Below are positions 16,126 through 25,944 of a stretch of DNA of 64,000 bases, one piece after another. Where the stretch lies: NCBI RefSeq assembly GCF_009861525.1, contig NZ_WVHL01000005.1, forward strand, positions 2,790,001 to 2,854,000, given 5' to 3'. Source of the stretch: Pseudomonas sp. LD120. Lineage in GTDB: Bacteria; Pseudomonadota; Gammaproteobacteria; Pseudomonadales; Pseudomonadaceae. A program made the position numbers and the translations under genes. The number at the start of each line of letters is the position of its first letter. Position 1 is the stretch's first letter. Below the pieces are notes generated by a model, which ran no database searches, had not been told where the DNA came from, and was given only the letters and a program-made list of their open reading frames with translations.

Positions 16126-16173
16126 TTTTAATGCGAATTTATAGAGAGACATTTGTTTTTCAATTGTATTGAA

Positions 16174-16533
16174 TTATGCCGGAAATGAAATTTCGCAATC
16201 TCCTACGATATCAAAAACGTGGTCGTAAGTGCTTAATATATATCTCTTCTTGCATCCATAATTCTCACCAATTACCTCATCAAAGCTGGATATGCTATGT
16301 TTTTCATATGGGTATTTGTCGAGTGTATATATTGAAATCATGTCTATTTTTCGAAAGTTAAATGTAATGTTGACGAGCTTTCTCTCCTTTTGCTTAGGTA
16401 TGCACCCAGGAAGCCAGAGAGTTGCAATTATTTTTATTTCAAAAGGAGCTGGAGTCAAAAAAAATTGAATTACGCTCACTGCATCTCTTGAATGTATTTT
16501 TCCATATTTTGTTTCGACTGGTTTTACGTTCAT
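16174..16533 (-). CDS. Putative immunity protein for the Rhs toxin
   Basis: 119 residues, starting MNVKPVETKYGKIHSRDAVS. I recognise no family. Its ATG overlaps the Rhs stop codon as ATGA, so translation is coupled to the toxin gene. Its base composition is strikingly AT-rich against the GC-rich Rhs core, as is the 3' toxin-tip coding part. A small ORF immediately after a polymorphic toxin tip is, by precedent in Rhs/CDI systems, the cognate immunity gene. No signal peptide is visible, so it would act in the cytoplasm, implying a cytoplasmic target for the toxin. The function is inferred from position only. Confidence 0.7.
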   Translation of the reverse strand: MNVKPVETKYGKIHSRDAVSVIQFFLTPAPFEIKIIATLWLPGCIPKQKERKLVNITFNFRKIDMISIYTLDKYPYEKHSISSFDEVIGENYGCKKRYILSTYDHVFDIVGDCEISFPA

Positions 16534-19500
16534 TTTATCCCCCCGCACTTCAAGTAAATTGATTTTCCTGCCGTTTCGGTCGAGAATCTACGATTCAAAT
16601 CTATAGCGTTAAGTTCCGCGGGTGTAGCCCAGCGAGATGGCATTTTTTCAATCCCTGCTTCTTTGGCTGCATACAATCTACGATTGTCTAGGCTGAACAC
16701 GGAGTTTTTATTTGCACCCTGTAGTATGAGTCTTTCCTGCGTTTCTAAAGGAAGATCTCTCATCCTTACTTTACGTATAGGCTCAACCTCATTTATGTAG
16801 GTGGGGTCATTCATCAGTCGGTGTTTTAACTCATTTAAACTGCCGCCATCAGCAAATGTGGGGTTAATTGTATCCTGAGAATAAAGAACAGTTTTCGGGC
16901 TTACCATCTGCAAACCAGATGGATCAACCCAACTCAACGGATTATCCACATACCCCTGCGGTCGAGTCCCACCTCCCAACCCCAGCGGATCCGGACTCAA
17001 ATACTGCGCCGTCTCCGGGTCGTAGTATCGATGCCGATTGTAGTGCAGGCCACTCTCTTCGTCGTAGTACTGACCCGGAAAGCGGATCGGGCAGGTGGTC
17101 TTGTTGATCGGCACCACATTGCTGCTGGCGAACTCGTCATTCGCGGCTTGCCATAGCCTTGCTTGGCCCCAGACGTTGGGGCTGTTGCTCCAGCCTAGTT
17201 GGCCGCTTTCGTCCAGTAGCTCTCGGGGCGTGCCGAGGTGGTCGGTGACGATGTACCAGAGTTTGTCGCCTTGCTGTTGCGCCAGCGGGGTGATGCCGCC
17301 GGGGGCGTAGCTCCAGCGGGTGGCGTGTTCGAAGGCGACGGTGCCGTCGGCGTAGATGGGCGCGGCTTCGAGCAGTTGTTCGCCGCTCCACAGGTATTCC
17401 TCGCCGATGATGTGTTGTTCGCTGTGGGCGTAGTGTGTGTCGCGTTTGTTGCTGCGGCTGAAGTTGAACTTGCGCGTGCGGCGGCCAAAGGCGTCGTACT
17501 CGTAGCGCCAGTGTTCGTTGTTGGGGGTGTAGAGGTCGGTGAGGCGGTTGTCGCTGTTCCAGCGGTATTGCCAGCGCTGGGGGCGGAAGCCGTGGCGGTC
17601 GACGATTTTTTCGGCCAGGCGGCCGCAGGCGTCGTAGCGGTAGCGGTTGGCCCCGGACTTGACCACGCGCCCGCCTTTTTGCTCGGCCTGGACGCCCATG
17701 CCCTTTGCGCTGTGGATCTGCCCTTCGCTGAGCAGATTCAGGGCGTTGTCGTAGAGCCATTGCTGCGGCTGGCCCTGGCCCAGGTGGGCGGCGATCAGTT
17801 GCTGGTTGGCGTTGTAGCGGTAGTGGCTCTGGCCCCAGCGGTTGTCGTCGATCTGGATCGGGTTGAAGGCTTTGTCGTAGCGGTAGTGGCGTTCGACAAA
17901 AGAGCTTGCGGCTGCGCCGGTCTTTTGCTCGGTCAGCAGGCTGAGGCGGTTGTAGTGCTGGTGCAGGTTGAAGCCGGCGCTGCTGCTGCGCTGGATGTCG
18001 CGGCCCAGGGCGTCGCGGCTGATCTGCAGCGGTGCATGGCCGGCGATCAGCAGTTGCGCCAGGCCGCCATTGCGGTCGTGCTGCCACTGTACCTGGGGCA
18101 GGGCAGCGAAGGCTTCCTGGGCGTTGGCCTGTTCGGCGATGGCGCCGGCCTGTTGGCCGATGGGCAGGCCGCTGGCGGGGTCGTACTGATGTTCGATCAG
18201 GCGGCCATTGAAGCGTTCGCTGAGCAGGCGGCCGACGGCGTCGCGTTGGTATTCGATACGGGCGCCGGGGCTGTTGACGCGGATCAGGTGTCCGACGTCG
18301 TTGTAGTTGAACTCGGTCTGTTCGCTCAGTTCGCCGGTGGCCCGGTAGTGAGCAATGCTCAGCAGGCGTGCGCTGGCGATGTCGTAGTGGTAGGCCACGC
18401 GGGCGCCGTCGGCGCAGTGTTTTTCGCTGAGCCAACCGACGGCGTTGTAGCGGTAGCGGGTGAGGGTGCCGGCGAAGTCGCGTTCGGCGATCAAGCGTCC
18501 GGCCTTGTCGTAGGCGTATTGATACACGTCGCCGACGCCATTGGTCAGTCGGGTCAAGCGGGTGAGTTTGTCGTAGCCCAGGGTCAGGCTTTGCCCGCCG
18601 GGGTAGGTGAGTTTTTCCAGCAGGTCGAAGGCGCCGTAGCCGTAGCGAGTGCGATGACCCTCGCCATCGATGAAGCTGGCCAGTCGGTGTTCGCTGTCGT
18701 AAGCCCAGTGTTGTTCGGTGCCATCGGCCAGGGTCACGCCGCTGAGGGAGCCGCGGGGATGGGCATGCTTGCTTTGATAGGCATAACGGGTGACCTGGCC
18801 CAAAGCGTCTTGCTGCTGGAGAGGGCGGCCCAGTGTGTCCAGCTGTACGCGGCTGATTTGGCCGTCCGGTTGCTGGATTTCGCTCAGGCGCTGTTTGCGG
18901 TCGTAGCGGTAAAGGGTCTGGGTGCCCTCCGGCCAGGTCTGGCTCAGCAGCTCGCCGTGGGCGCCGTGTTGATAGGTGGTGGTTCGCCCATCGGGATCTT
19001 TGACGCTGCTGAGGTTGCCTTGGGCGTCGTACGCCATTTGCCAGGTGACACCGTCGGCGGCGACGTAGCGTGTCAGCAGGCCTTGGGCGTTGTAGTCAAA
19101 GGTGTGCCGGGTGCCGTCCGGGTTGATTTGGGTCAGCAGCTCGCCGAAGTCGCTGTAGCGGTACGTGGTGGTGCGGCCCAGAGGGTCGGTGGTGGCGACC
19201 TTGTGGGTGTATTCGTTCCACTCGGTGACCCATTCGTGGCCCAGCGCATCGACTTTGCGCACCACCAGGAAGTCGCTGTTGTAGTAGTGCCGACTGCTAC
19301 CGCCTTCAGCGTCGTGGTAGTCGGTGCAGCGGTTGGCATCGTGGTATTCGAAGCGGTCGGTGTAATGACCACTGTCGGCATGGGTGCGAATGACTCGCCC
19401 TTTGGCGTCGTAGGCAATGTGGAAATGGGTCTTGTCGGTGTCGTGCCACTGGGTCATGTGGCCGGCGTTGTTGTAAGCGTGGTACAGGGTGCCGAATTGG

Positions 19501-21491
19501 TGACTGGCGCAGCCGGTCAGCATGCTGTGTTGCTCATAGCGGCAACTGAGCAAGCGGCGCGGGCGTTGTTCGCCGTCGTGCAGGGTGACGCCTGTCAGCA
19601 GGCCCGTGCTGCTGAGCTCGATGTGCAACTGATAGCCGTCGCTGTGCTCGATACGCTGCAACCGCTGCTGTGGACCGTAGATGAAGCGGATGCGGTTGCC
19701 GTTGCCGTCTTCGATTGCCGTCAGGGGGCGAGTGTGGTTCGGGCTGTGGGCAAAGCTCAGGGTTTGCTGGGTCGCGCGGTCATACAGGCGCAGGGTGCCG
19801 GAACGTTGGCCGCTGAGCAGGTAGCGACCGTTGCGCCGGTTATGGGCCTGGACTTCGTCGTCCGGCGCTTCGTAGTCCAGGGTGCTGCCATCGACGGTGT
19901 GATAGGTAATGCGCTGGCGATCGAGCACCAGGTGCTGGGACCAATCGTCGACCCATTTCCACCCCAGTAACCCACGAAAACTGGCCCGCGAGCGATACAG
20001 GCGCGAGAGTTTCAGCGGGATGCTGCCGGGGATTTCCAGCACCGGCCAGGTCTGCAGGTAGTCGCCGGTGGCGACATCCACCGGTTCGCCTTCCAGGCTG
20101 CATTTGCTGGTTTCGCAGTTCTTGCCGCTGTCGGAGGTTCTTCCGGTTTTTACATCCTCGGCAGTTCCATGCGCTGCTCCTTTTGGCTTGACGTGAACGC
20201 CATCGCCGACTTTGGTAGCAATAGGCTCGACTTTTTCAGCCGTGCCGGTGTTCTTGAGCGCTTTCAACGCCTTGGCTGCTTTAGCGGCAGACGCGGCCTT
20301 GCCTGCCTTGAACAGTGCCCACGGCAAGGTAGCAATCTCCACCCCGGCCCGCGTCACTGCTTCAATATGGTTGCCCTTGGACCAGGCGTCCGTCACGGGT
20401 TTGACCAGGGCCGAACCTATGGCCTTGGCACCGCTGCTGATGTCCGCTCCGACAGTCCCCGGCGTTATGTTTCCAAGGCGCATGTTCTCCGCGAGGATCT
20501 GCGCATCCAAGGCACGGCCGCGCAGACCATCGGCGGTGTAGTTGCTCTGCAGGCTCTTGGCTTGATGCTTGGCCCCGGTGTAGGCCAGTTCACCCAACCC
20601 CATGACGGTGTCTTTGGCAAACCCGGTCACGCCACGGGTGACTTGCGCATCGGCGTCCGCCACCGCCGGAAAGTAATGGGCAATCAGCGGACCCATGGGC
20701 GTCGAGCCCAGCACCGCCCCTTGCTTGATGCTGGCGATGCCCTCATCGGCGCTTTTGTTCCAGCCGTCAAAATCGATGTACTTATCCAGCCCATCGATGT
20801 CGAGTTGCTGCTGCTTCAGGGCTTCGCGCTCGGCCTCCAACGCTAGCAGGCGTTCGCTGGTGCGCTCTCCGGGAGGTGCCAGGTCGCTCGTCTCACTGGC
20901 CACCGGACTGGCCGACTGGGCGACCGTCACAATCTTGCCCAAGGTGCCGCCCACACCGGCTGCGTTGCAGTTGATCAGGCAGGCGCTGTCGTGCCGGGCC
21001 AGCGGCAAGCCATTGACCTTGACGTTGCCGTGGCCCTCCAGCAGCTTGACGTGGCCGGCACCCAGCGAGGTGCCGGCGACCACATGAGCACCGGCGTCGG
21101 CCTGGACCTGATTGAAGAGGTCCCCCAGCCGATAGACCTTGGTGCCACGGGCCTTGACGTCGCGGGAAGCCAGCACCGGTCTGTCCAATGTCGCGAACGA
21201 GTCGAAAGCCACCACCACCGGCCCGACCCAGCAGAAGTCCGGCACGCTGCACACGGCTTGCCATTCACTGCTGTCATGGGCGACGTGGCGCTTGCTGCCG
21301 CCTTTGGCGGTGGCGGCCGCGTCCCTATCGACCGGTGCCGACTCGGCGGCTACCGCTTGAGTGGCGGCGGCTTTTTGCGCGTCCAGCTCAGCTTTCAACT
21401 GCCGCAGTTCACTGAGCCTGCGCTGATCCATCAAGCGTTGTTCCGCTGCCGCATCATCGGCGCTGTCGGAGATCGTTAACTTGTCCGTCAT
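16530..21491 (-). CDS. PAAR-like/Rhs polymorphic toxin, T6SS-associated
   Basis: 1653 residues from the ATG at 21491, two bases after the DUF2169 stop. In order: a charged N-terminal stretch with coiled-coil character; a DUF4150/PAAR-like domain (about 65-195, CSVPDFCWVGPVVVAFDSF to GVGGTLGKIVTV) that would cap the VgrG spike; a DUF6531 domain (about 470-545, EPVDVATGDYLQTWPVLEI); many RHS/YD repeats forming the shell; and the conserved shell end RFPGQYYDEESGLHYNRHRY with DPLGLGGG and WVDPSGL. After that comes a variable 126-residue tip, much richer in AT. The tip contains FSLDNRRLYAAKEAGIEKMP, which recalls ParB/sulfiredoxin-like toxin domains, but I cannot assign its activity. The cluster order vgrG-DUF2169-rhs-immunity indicates delivery by type VI secretion. 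Confidence 0.9.
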   Translation of the reverse strand: MTDKLTISDSADDAAAEQRLMDQRRLSELRQLKAELDAQKAAATQAVAAESAPVDRDAAATAKGGSKRHVAHDSSEWQAVCSVPDFCWVGPVVVAFDSFATLDRPVLASRDVKARGTKVYRLGDLFNQVQADAGAHVVAGTSLGAGHVKLLEGHGNVKVNGLPLARHDSACLINCNAAGVGGTLGKIVTVAQSASPVASETSDLAPPGERTSERLLALEAEREALKQQQLDIDGLDKYIDFDGWNKSADEGIASIKQGAVLGSTPMGPLIAHYFPAVADADAQVTRGVTGFAKDTVMGLGELAYTGAKHQAKSLQSNYTADGLRGRALDAQILAENMRLGNITPGTVGADISSGAKAIGSALVKPVTDAWSKGNHIEAVTRAGVEIATLPWALFKAGKAASAAKAAKALKALKNTGTAEKVEPIATKVGDGVHVKPKGAAHGTAEDVKTGRTSDSGKNCETSKCSLEGEPVDVATGDYLQTWPVLEIPGSIPLKLSRLYRSRASFRGLLGWKWVDDWSQHLVLDRQRITYHTVDGSTLDYEAPDDEVQAHNRRNGRYLLSGQRSGTLRLYDRATQQTLSFAHSPNHTRPLTAIEDGNGNRIRFIYGPQQRLQRIEHSDGYQLHIELSSTGLLTGVTLHDGEQRPRRLLSCRYEQHSMLTGCASHQFGTLYHAYNNAGHMTQWHDTDKTHFHIAYDAKGRVIRTHADSGHYTDRFEYHDANRCTDYHDAEGGSSRHYYNSDFLVVRKVDALGHEWVTEWNEYTHKVATTDPLGRTTTYRYSDFGELLTQINPDGTRHTFDYNAQGLLTRYVAADGVTWQMAYDAQGNLSSVKDPDGRTTTYQHGAHGELLSQTWPEGTQTLYRYDRKQRLSEIQQPDGQISRVQLDTLGRPLQQQDALGQVTRYAYQSKHAHPRGSLSGVTLADGTEQHWAYDSEHRLASFIDGEGHRTRYGYGAFDLLEKLTYPGGQSLTLGYDKLTRLTRLTNGVGDVYQYAYDKAGRLIAERDFAGTLTRYRYNAVGWLSEKHCADGARVAYHYDIASARLLSIAHYRATGELSEQTEFNYNDVGHLIRVNSPGARIEYQRDAVGRLLSERFNGRLIEHQYDPASGLPIGQQAGAIAEQANAQEAFAALPQVQWQHDRNGGLAQLLIAGHAPLQISRDALGRDIQRSSSAGFNLHQHYNRLSLLTEQKTGAAASSFVERHYRYDKAFNPIQIDDNRWGQSHYRYNANQQLIAAHLGQGQPQQWLYDNALNLLSEGQIHSAKGMGVQAEQKGGRVVKSGANRYRYDACGRLAEKIVDRHGFRPQRWQYRWNSDNRLTDLYTPNNEHWRYEYDAFGRRTRKFNFSRSNKRDTHYAHSEQHIIGEEYLWSGEQLLEAAPIYADGTVAFEHATRWSYAPGGITPLAQQQGDKLWYIVTDHLGTPRELLDESGQLGWSNSPNVWGQARLWQAANDEFASSNVVPINKTTCPIRFPGQYYDEESGLHYNRHRYYDPETAQYLSPDPLGLGGGTRPQGYVDNPLSWVDPSGLQMVSPKTVLYSQDTINPTFADGGSLNELKHRLMNDPTYINEVEPIRKVRMRDLPLETQERLILQGANKNSVFSLDNRRLYAAKEAGIEKMPSRWATPAELNAIDLNRRFSTETAGKSIYLKCGGIK

Positions 21492-21493
21492 GT

Positions 21494-22603
21494 TCAAGCC
21501 TTCCCTGGCAACGCGGCGGTGCCAACCAGCGCCATGCTTATCTGGCTGACCCCCGCCGTTACCGGCAGGCGCCAGAGCAACACGGCCTGACGCTGGTCCA
21601 GGTCAAGGCGCAGGGTGTCGAGCACCGGTACGCTTACGAAGGGCTCAGTGTCCGTGCTTTCACACACCACCAGCGGTGCAACTCCGGGCAGTTGCGTGAT
21701 GTAGTCGCCCTCGCTCAGGCAGCCCTTGAGCTGCACACTCTCATCACCGGTCAGATAGGGCACGGCCACCTGGTCGGCCGGGGCGCTCTGGTAAAAGCGT
21801 GGGTCGAAGTCGTCCGGCAGCAGCGGATAGCGTTCAGCGAGCCATTGCGCGTCCAGCGTGCCTTGCAAGCCCACGCGCGGCTGCCACCAGCGCGCCAGCG
21901 CGGTCAGGCCCACGGGCTGCAAACGTTGCGAGGGCGCTTTGTAGGGATGTGCTGGGTCTTCAATCTGAGGGGCGGGCAGGCTGTCCAACTGCGCGATTTG
22001 TGCCTCGATGCGTTGGCGCACCGAAGCCTCCAGGGTGTTCAATTCAGCCGCGCTCGGCAGCCAGCCACAACCGGCGGTGTTGCTGGGGTAGCTGACGCTG
22101 GGAATCGGCGTCTGCCCGGGTGACGGCTCGGGGTCGTAGAAGCAGCCGCCAAACGCCAGGCGGTAATCCAGCGCGACCTTTTCCACTTTATCGGGGGCAC
22201 TCAGCGTCCAGCCCATCAGCCCCTTGTGCACGGTGCGCGGACCGTGGATCTGCAAGCGCTTGCGCAGCGCTCCGACCTGCACCTCGACCGGCCAGTTCGT
22301 GCGCCAGTGCCCCTCAGCACTGTGCACGCTGCCTTGCAGCAGCACATCGGTGCCGGGCTTGCCCAACAGCAGATCGCCTTCTTCGGCGATCACCGCCTGC
22401 AAGGGAAAAGTGGCTATCGGTCCATCGAAGCGATCGCCGAGGACAATCGCGCTCTGTTCTGCACTCAAGGGCATGGCCAAGCCCTGGGCAAAATCAAAGG
22501 TGCCGCGAATCACCAGGATGTCCGTGGGCACGCCCGCCGGGGTGGTTTTTTCATACAGCAGGTGTGGCAGGCCGGTGTGGTTCTCGATGTGGATGACGCC
22601 CAT
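21494..22603 (-). CDS. DUF2169 T6SS adaptor
   Basis: 369 residues from the ATG at 22603, which shares a base with the vgrG stop (TGATG). Begins GVIHIENHTGLPHLLYEKTT. DUF2169 proteins act as adaptors or chaperones that load PAAR-containing effectors onto VgrG. The gene lies between vgrG and the PAAR-like/Rhs toxin, as expected. Its middle contains YRLAFGGCFYDPEP and SYPSNTAGCGWLPSAAE, typical of the family. It appears complete, although the upstream vgrG has lost its start. Confidence 0.85.
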   Translation of the reverse strand: MGVIHIENHTGLPHLLYEKTTPAGVPTDILVIRGTFDFAQGLAMPLSAEQSAIVLGDRFDGPIATFPLQAVIAEEGDLLLGKPGTDVLLQGSVHSAEGHWRTNWPVEVQVGALRKRLQIHGPRTVHKGLMGWTLSAPDKVEKVALDYRLAFGGCFYDPEPSPGQTPIPSVSYPSNTAGCGWLPSAAELNTLEASVRQRIEAQIAQLDSLPAPQIEDPAHPYKAPSQRLQPVGLTALARWWQPRVGLQGTLDAQWLAERYPLLPDDFDPRFYQSAPADQVAVPYLTGDESVQLKGCLSEGDYITQLPGVAPLVVCESTDTEPFVSVPVLDTLRLDLDQRQAVLLWRLPVTAGVSQISMALVGTAALPGKA

Positions 22604-24636
22604 CACCAGCTACCGTCGATCAAGAGCGGCATGGCATCGGTCACATCCAGGCCTTTGAGCTGGGTGGTTTCGGCGTCCACCGGCAGGTTCGGCGCCGGTT
22701 GTGCGGTGCCGCTGTTGAGGTGCACGTCTGCGGGGGCATCGGCGTTGACCGTGTTGCCTGCCACCAGGTGAATGTCCGGTCCGTCGAGGTAGATCCCGGC
22801 ATCGGTGATCACCACTTTCGAGCGTCCGACCTGCAAGGTGATGCTTTCACCGTCCAGCTTGATGCTCGATCCCGGTCCGCTGGCCTGCGGCGCAGGCTCC
22901 TCACCCGCAGGCGGTGCGGCACTTTGCACGCTGCCATCGCCGACCTTGAGGCTGTAGGACGTGCCCACCACCGTGCTCTGGCTACGGCCCACCTGGGTGC
23001 TCTGGTTGATTCCCACCAGGGTGTTCATGTGCAGGCCGACGTTCTGGCTGTAGACCGTGCCGATGTTCATCATCTTGGCCAGCCCGACGTTTTGCAGAGA
23101 GGCCAGGTTGATGGTCTCGGTCTTGAAGCAGTCGACATTGATCGACCAGTTGCGCTTGATGCGATCACGTTCGTGGCGGTCGATGGTCTTGGTGCGATCA
23201 CGTCCCACCCAGTGGGTTTCGTCGTGTTCGACTTCGATGTTCTGATCTCTTTCTGCGTGGACGTAGATCTCTTCGGCGCCCTTTTTGTCCTCGATGCGCA
23301 ATTCGTTGGAGCCATTGCCCCCCAGGCTGCTGCGGGTCTTGAACACACTGCGGGTCTTGTTCGCCGGCAACGGATAAGGCACGGGCGTGTGCTGGTTCGG
23401 CACGCAGCCGGTGACCAAGGGCTGTTCGGGATCGCCGCCGATAAAGCTGACCAGCACTTCCATGCCGATCCGCGGGATGATCACGTGGCCAAAGCCTTCA
23501 CCGGCCCAACTGGTGGCCACCCGCACCCAGCAGCTGGAAAACTCGTTGCGCTCGCCTTCGCGGTCCCAATGAAACTGAATTTTTATCCGTGAGTGTTCGT
23601 CACACCAGATTTCCTCGCCGGCAGGGCCGGTCACCAGCGCGGTCTGGCTGCTCAGGCGGGGCTTGGGGGCGGGCTCTTGCGGCCGAAAGAAAGTGTCCCA
23701 GGGGATGGCGCTGAAGCGGTTGCGGTAACCCTGGGTAAAGCCGCCGTGGCGGTCGTCGCTGGTGACCGACTCTTCCAGCACCTGCGGTTGTCGACCTTCA
23801 TGTTCAACGCTGACCAGCAGCCACATCTGGTTGTATTCGCCGCGCGGATGCTCGCTGAGGGTGACCAGATGGCCGCAGCGAAAGGTCGACAGATCACTCT
23901 GCCCCTTGGCCAACTGGTAGTCGGCGCGATGGCCTTCAAGGGCGATCTGGCTCAGTTGCTGGCCCACCGCGCCAGTGCTGTAGCGGCCGGGGTAGCGATA
24001 GTCCTCAAGGATTGGTAGCGCCTCGCTCTGTGCGCAGCTGTGCAGGGTGCTGGGCACCGGGTCGAGCGGGGCGCCGCTGGAGGCGCTGCGCGGGTCGGGC
24101 TTTTTCAGGTTGTAGTCGCGGCGCACCACCTGGCTGGTGCGGGTGCTGAAACGCACCGCGAAATGGCTGACCACCGGGTCTTCGGCGGCCAGGCCACTGC
24201 CTTGCTGATAGCGCGCGGTAGCGAGGATCGGGTAGTCGGTCTGGTTGTCGGAAAACACCAGCAGGTGCTGGTCGAGGCTGTGTTCGTGGTGCCAGTGAAT
24301 GCCGTCTTCGAAGCACAGGCGCTGTAGAAACTCAAAATCCGTTTCGCCGTATTGCACGCAATACACCCGGGGCACCGACGGCTTGGGGGCGATGTTGAAG
24401 CGGTATTGGTCGGCGAGGATGCCGTGTTCCTTGAACACCTTGGCAATGATCTGCGGCACCGTCAGGTTCTGGTAGACCCGTTGGTTGTGGCGGTGCTGCA
24501 ACTGATAAAGGTGAGGACGCAGGATCAGGTGATAGCGGGTCATGCGCTTGCCGCTGTCGCCGATTTCGATGTCGTCGATCAGGCCGTGGATGCCTTCAGC
24601 GCGTGACTCGCAGAGGGACGCTAGATCCCGATGACT
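22603..24636 (-). pseudogene. vgrG spike gene, 5'-truncated
   Basis: A VgrG-like frame is readable from about 24636 leftward. The first usable ATG (24543) would give 646 residues starting MTRYHLILRPHLYQLQHRHN, which is already about 95 residues into a normal VgrG. Upstream the frame continues (SHRDLASLCESRAEGIHGLI, then DDIEIGDSGKR) without any start codon, to a stop. So the first gp27-like barrel is incomplete. The rest is good: the remaining gp27 part, the OB/gp5 domain (GEEIWCDEHSRIKIQFHWDR; VTGCVPNQHTPVPYPLPANK), the needle repeats (QNVGL, QSTVVG) and a C-terminal extension ending DAMPLLIDGSW. It probably cannot form a working spike. Confidence 0.75.
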
Positions 24637-24653
24637 GATGGGCCTTCCAAACC

Positions 24654-24803
24654 CTAGCGCTTGAGCTTGATAACCTTCAACCAGTTGGTATTGGCCAGTT
24701 CTACGGCTTCATCCCCCCGCCCGCTTATCACCGCTTTGAACAGGGACAGGCTAAAGCCCTTGGCCTGTTCTAGCGAGATTGGCTGGGGGGCGGCACGTCG
24801 CAC
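24654..24803 (-). CDS. Possible small ORF at the island edge
   Basis: A 49-codon frame (GTG start) running through PISLEQAKGFSLSLFKAVIS and ending NWLKVIKLKR. It begins next to the Fur-like site that also serves the divergent AraC gene, lacks a clear ribosome site, and its end lies in another frame over the decayed vgrG start. The amino-acid composition looks protein-like but I recognise no family. It may be a real small iron-regulated gene or the tail of a lost gene. Confidence 0.25.
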   Translation of the reverse strand: MRRAAPQPISLEQAKGFSLSLFKAVISGRGDEAVELANTNWLKVIKLKR

Positions 24804-24804
24804 A

Positions 24805-24830
24805 ATGTAAATGAGAATTAATGCTAATAT
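24805..24830. promoter_or_regulatory. Fur-box-like site before the AraC regulator
   Basis: The sequence ATGTAAATGAGAATTAATGC with following TAATATC resembles the Fur consensus (repeated GATAAT hexamers). It covers the putative ATG of the AraC gene at 24811, so either the real start is further in or the site represses by blocking initiation. The gene's partner is a TonB receptor, which fits iron control. Confidence 0.45.
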
Positions 24831-25815
24831 CGTGTCCCTGACGTCCTGTTTGCGAGTATCGGCATTGTTCCAGTCCCAACCGTTGAACCAGCGCTATTAC
24901 CTGAGGGATTTCCGGCAGTTCGGTGAGCGGTATGCGGTTCAGTACAGCCTGCCCGGGCTGGGTGCTGAAGATGATGACACCTGCTTGATGGAAGGCCATA
25001 TCGCCGAGCACCGCCTGCCTTCCGGGCTGACCCTGGTGAACTCCCATGTGCTGCCGTTTCATACCTATCAGGCCGACGCCCTGTTGATGCCGTGCTTCAG
25101 TCTGGCCCTGGTCCTGGAGGGCCGGGCGGCGCTGGCTTTTACCCGTGATCAGCAGTTGCTGCCCGGTGCTTTCATGGCCAGCCTGTGTGCCGATGGCCAG
25201 CCGATGTCGGCTGTACATGTGGGCGGTGTGCGGCTGCGTGGGCTGAATCTTTCGCTCGCCTGCCCGGACGATCTGCAAGACCAGCCGTTGGCCCAATTGC
25301 TGGACAATGCGCTGCGCAAGGGGGGCTCGCGGATGCACTGCGGGCCTTTGCCGGGCCACTTGCGTCAGGCCATCGATGAACTGCTGTCAGGACAGTGGAG
25401 TGGGGCATTGCAGAATGTGCTCTGCCAGGGCGTGAGCCTGCAGTTGCTGGCTCATGCCCTGGCCGGTCTGGACGCCGCCGAGCCTCGGGCGGCTAGCTTG
25501 AGCCCCCGGGATCGACAGTTGCTGGAGCGGGTTCGCGAACGCCTGCATCAGTTGCCCGCAGAGGAGCATGCCCTCAATGAACTGGCGCAATTGGCGTGCA
25601 TGAGCAGCAGTTCCTTGCGCAGCAAGTTTCGGGCGGCGTATGGGCAGACGGTGTTTGGCTATCTGCGCGAGCGCCGCCTGGATGTCGCTCAGGCGCAATT
25701 GCAGCAAGGCTGGTCGGTGCAACAGGCTGCGCACTTTGTCGGCTATCGCCATGCCAGCAATTTCGCCACGGCGTTTCGACAGCGTTTCGGGGTGTCACCC
25801 AGCAGTCGCGAATGA
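24811..25815 (+). CDS. AraC-family regulator (PchR-like)
   Basis: Up to 334 residues. The start is uncertain: ATG 24811 lies inside the Fur-like site and lacks a ribosome site; GTG 24832 is an alternative. The C-terminal third carries the two AraC helix-turn-helix units: LNELAQLACMSSSSLRSKFR and VQQAAHFVGYRHASNFATAF, ending QRFGVSPSSRE. The N-terminal part is a ligand-binding domain without a clear family. Together with the TonB-dependent receptor gene 129 bp downstream on the same strand, it resembles PchR-type regulators that bind an iron-siderophore complex and activate the matching receptor gene. Confidence 0.85.
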   Translation: MRINANIVSLTSCLRVSALFQSQPLNQRYYLRDFRQFGERYAVQYSLPGLGAEDDDTCLMEGHIAEHRLPSGLTLVNSHVLPFHTYQADALLMPCFSLALVLEGRAALAFTRDQQLLPGAFMASLCADGQPMSAVHVGGVRLRGLNLSLACPDDLQDQPLAQLLDNALRKGGSRMHCGPLPGHLRQAIDELLSGQWSGALQNVLCQGVSLQLLAHALAGLDAAEPRAASLSPRDRQLLERVRERLHQLPAEEHALNELAQLACMSSSSLRSKFRAAYGQTVFGYLRERRLDVAQAQLQQGWSVQQAAHFVGYRHASNFATAFRQRFGVSPSSRE

Positions 25816-25944
25816 CCGCTGGAGAGCGCCGACGTTCAGCGCCAAGGCACGCAGTTGGCAGCTCGCATAACATCCTTGGCATTGCCCAAAGTTCGAGCCG
25901 AATGCAAATGTGAATAATACGCATCCGACAATAATGCTCATCGG

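Noticed and set aside
17238..19970. A 910-codon open frame on the plus strand
   Set aside because: It is the antisense shadow of the Rhs gene: a Val/Gly/Ala-rich translation without domains, while the opposite strand carries textbook RHS repeats.
24600..24810. Right attachment site (duplicate of the tRNA-Gly 3' end)
   Set aside because: No stretch resembling GTCTCGTTTCCCGCTCCA was seen here, so the island's right border cannot be set this way.
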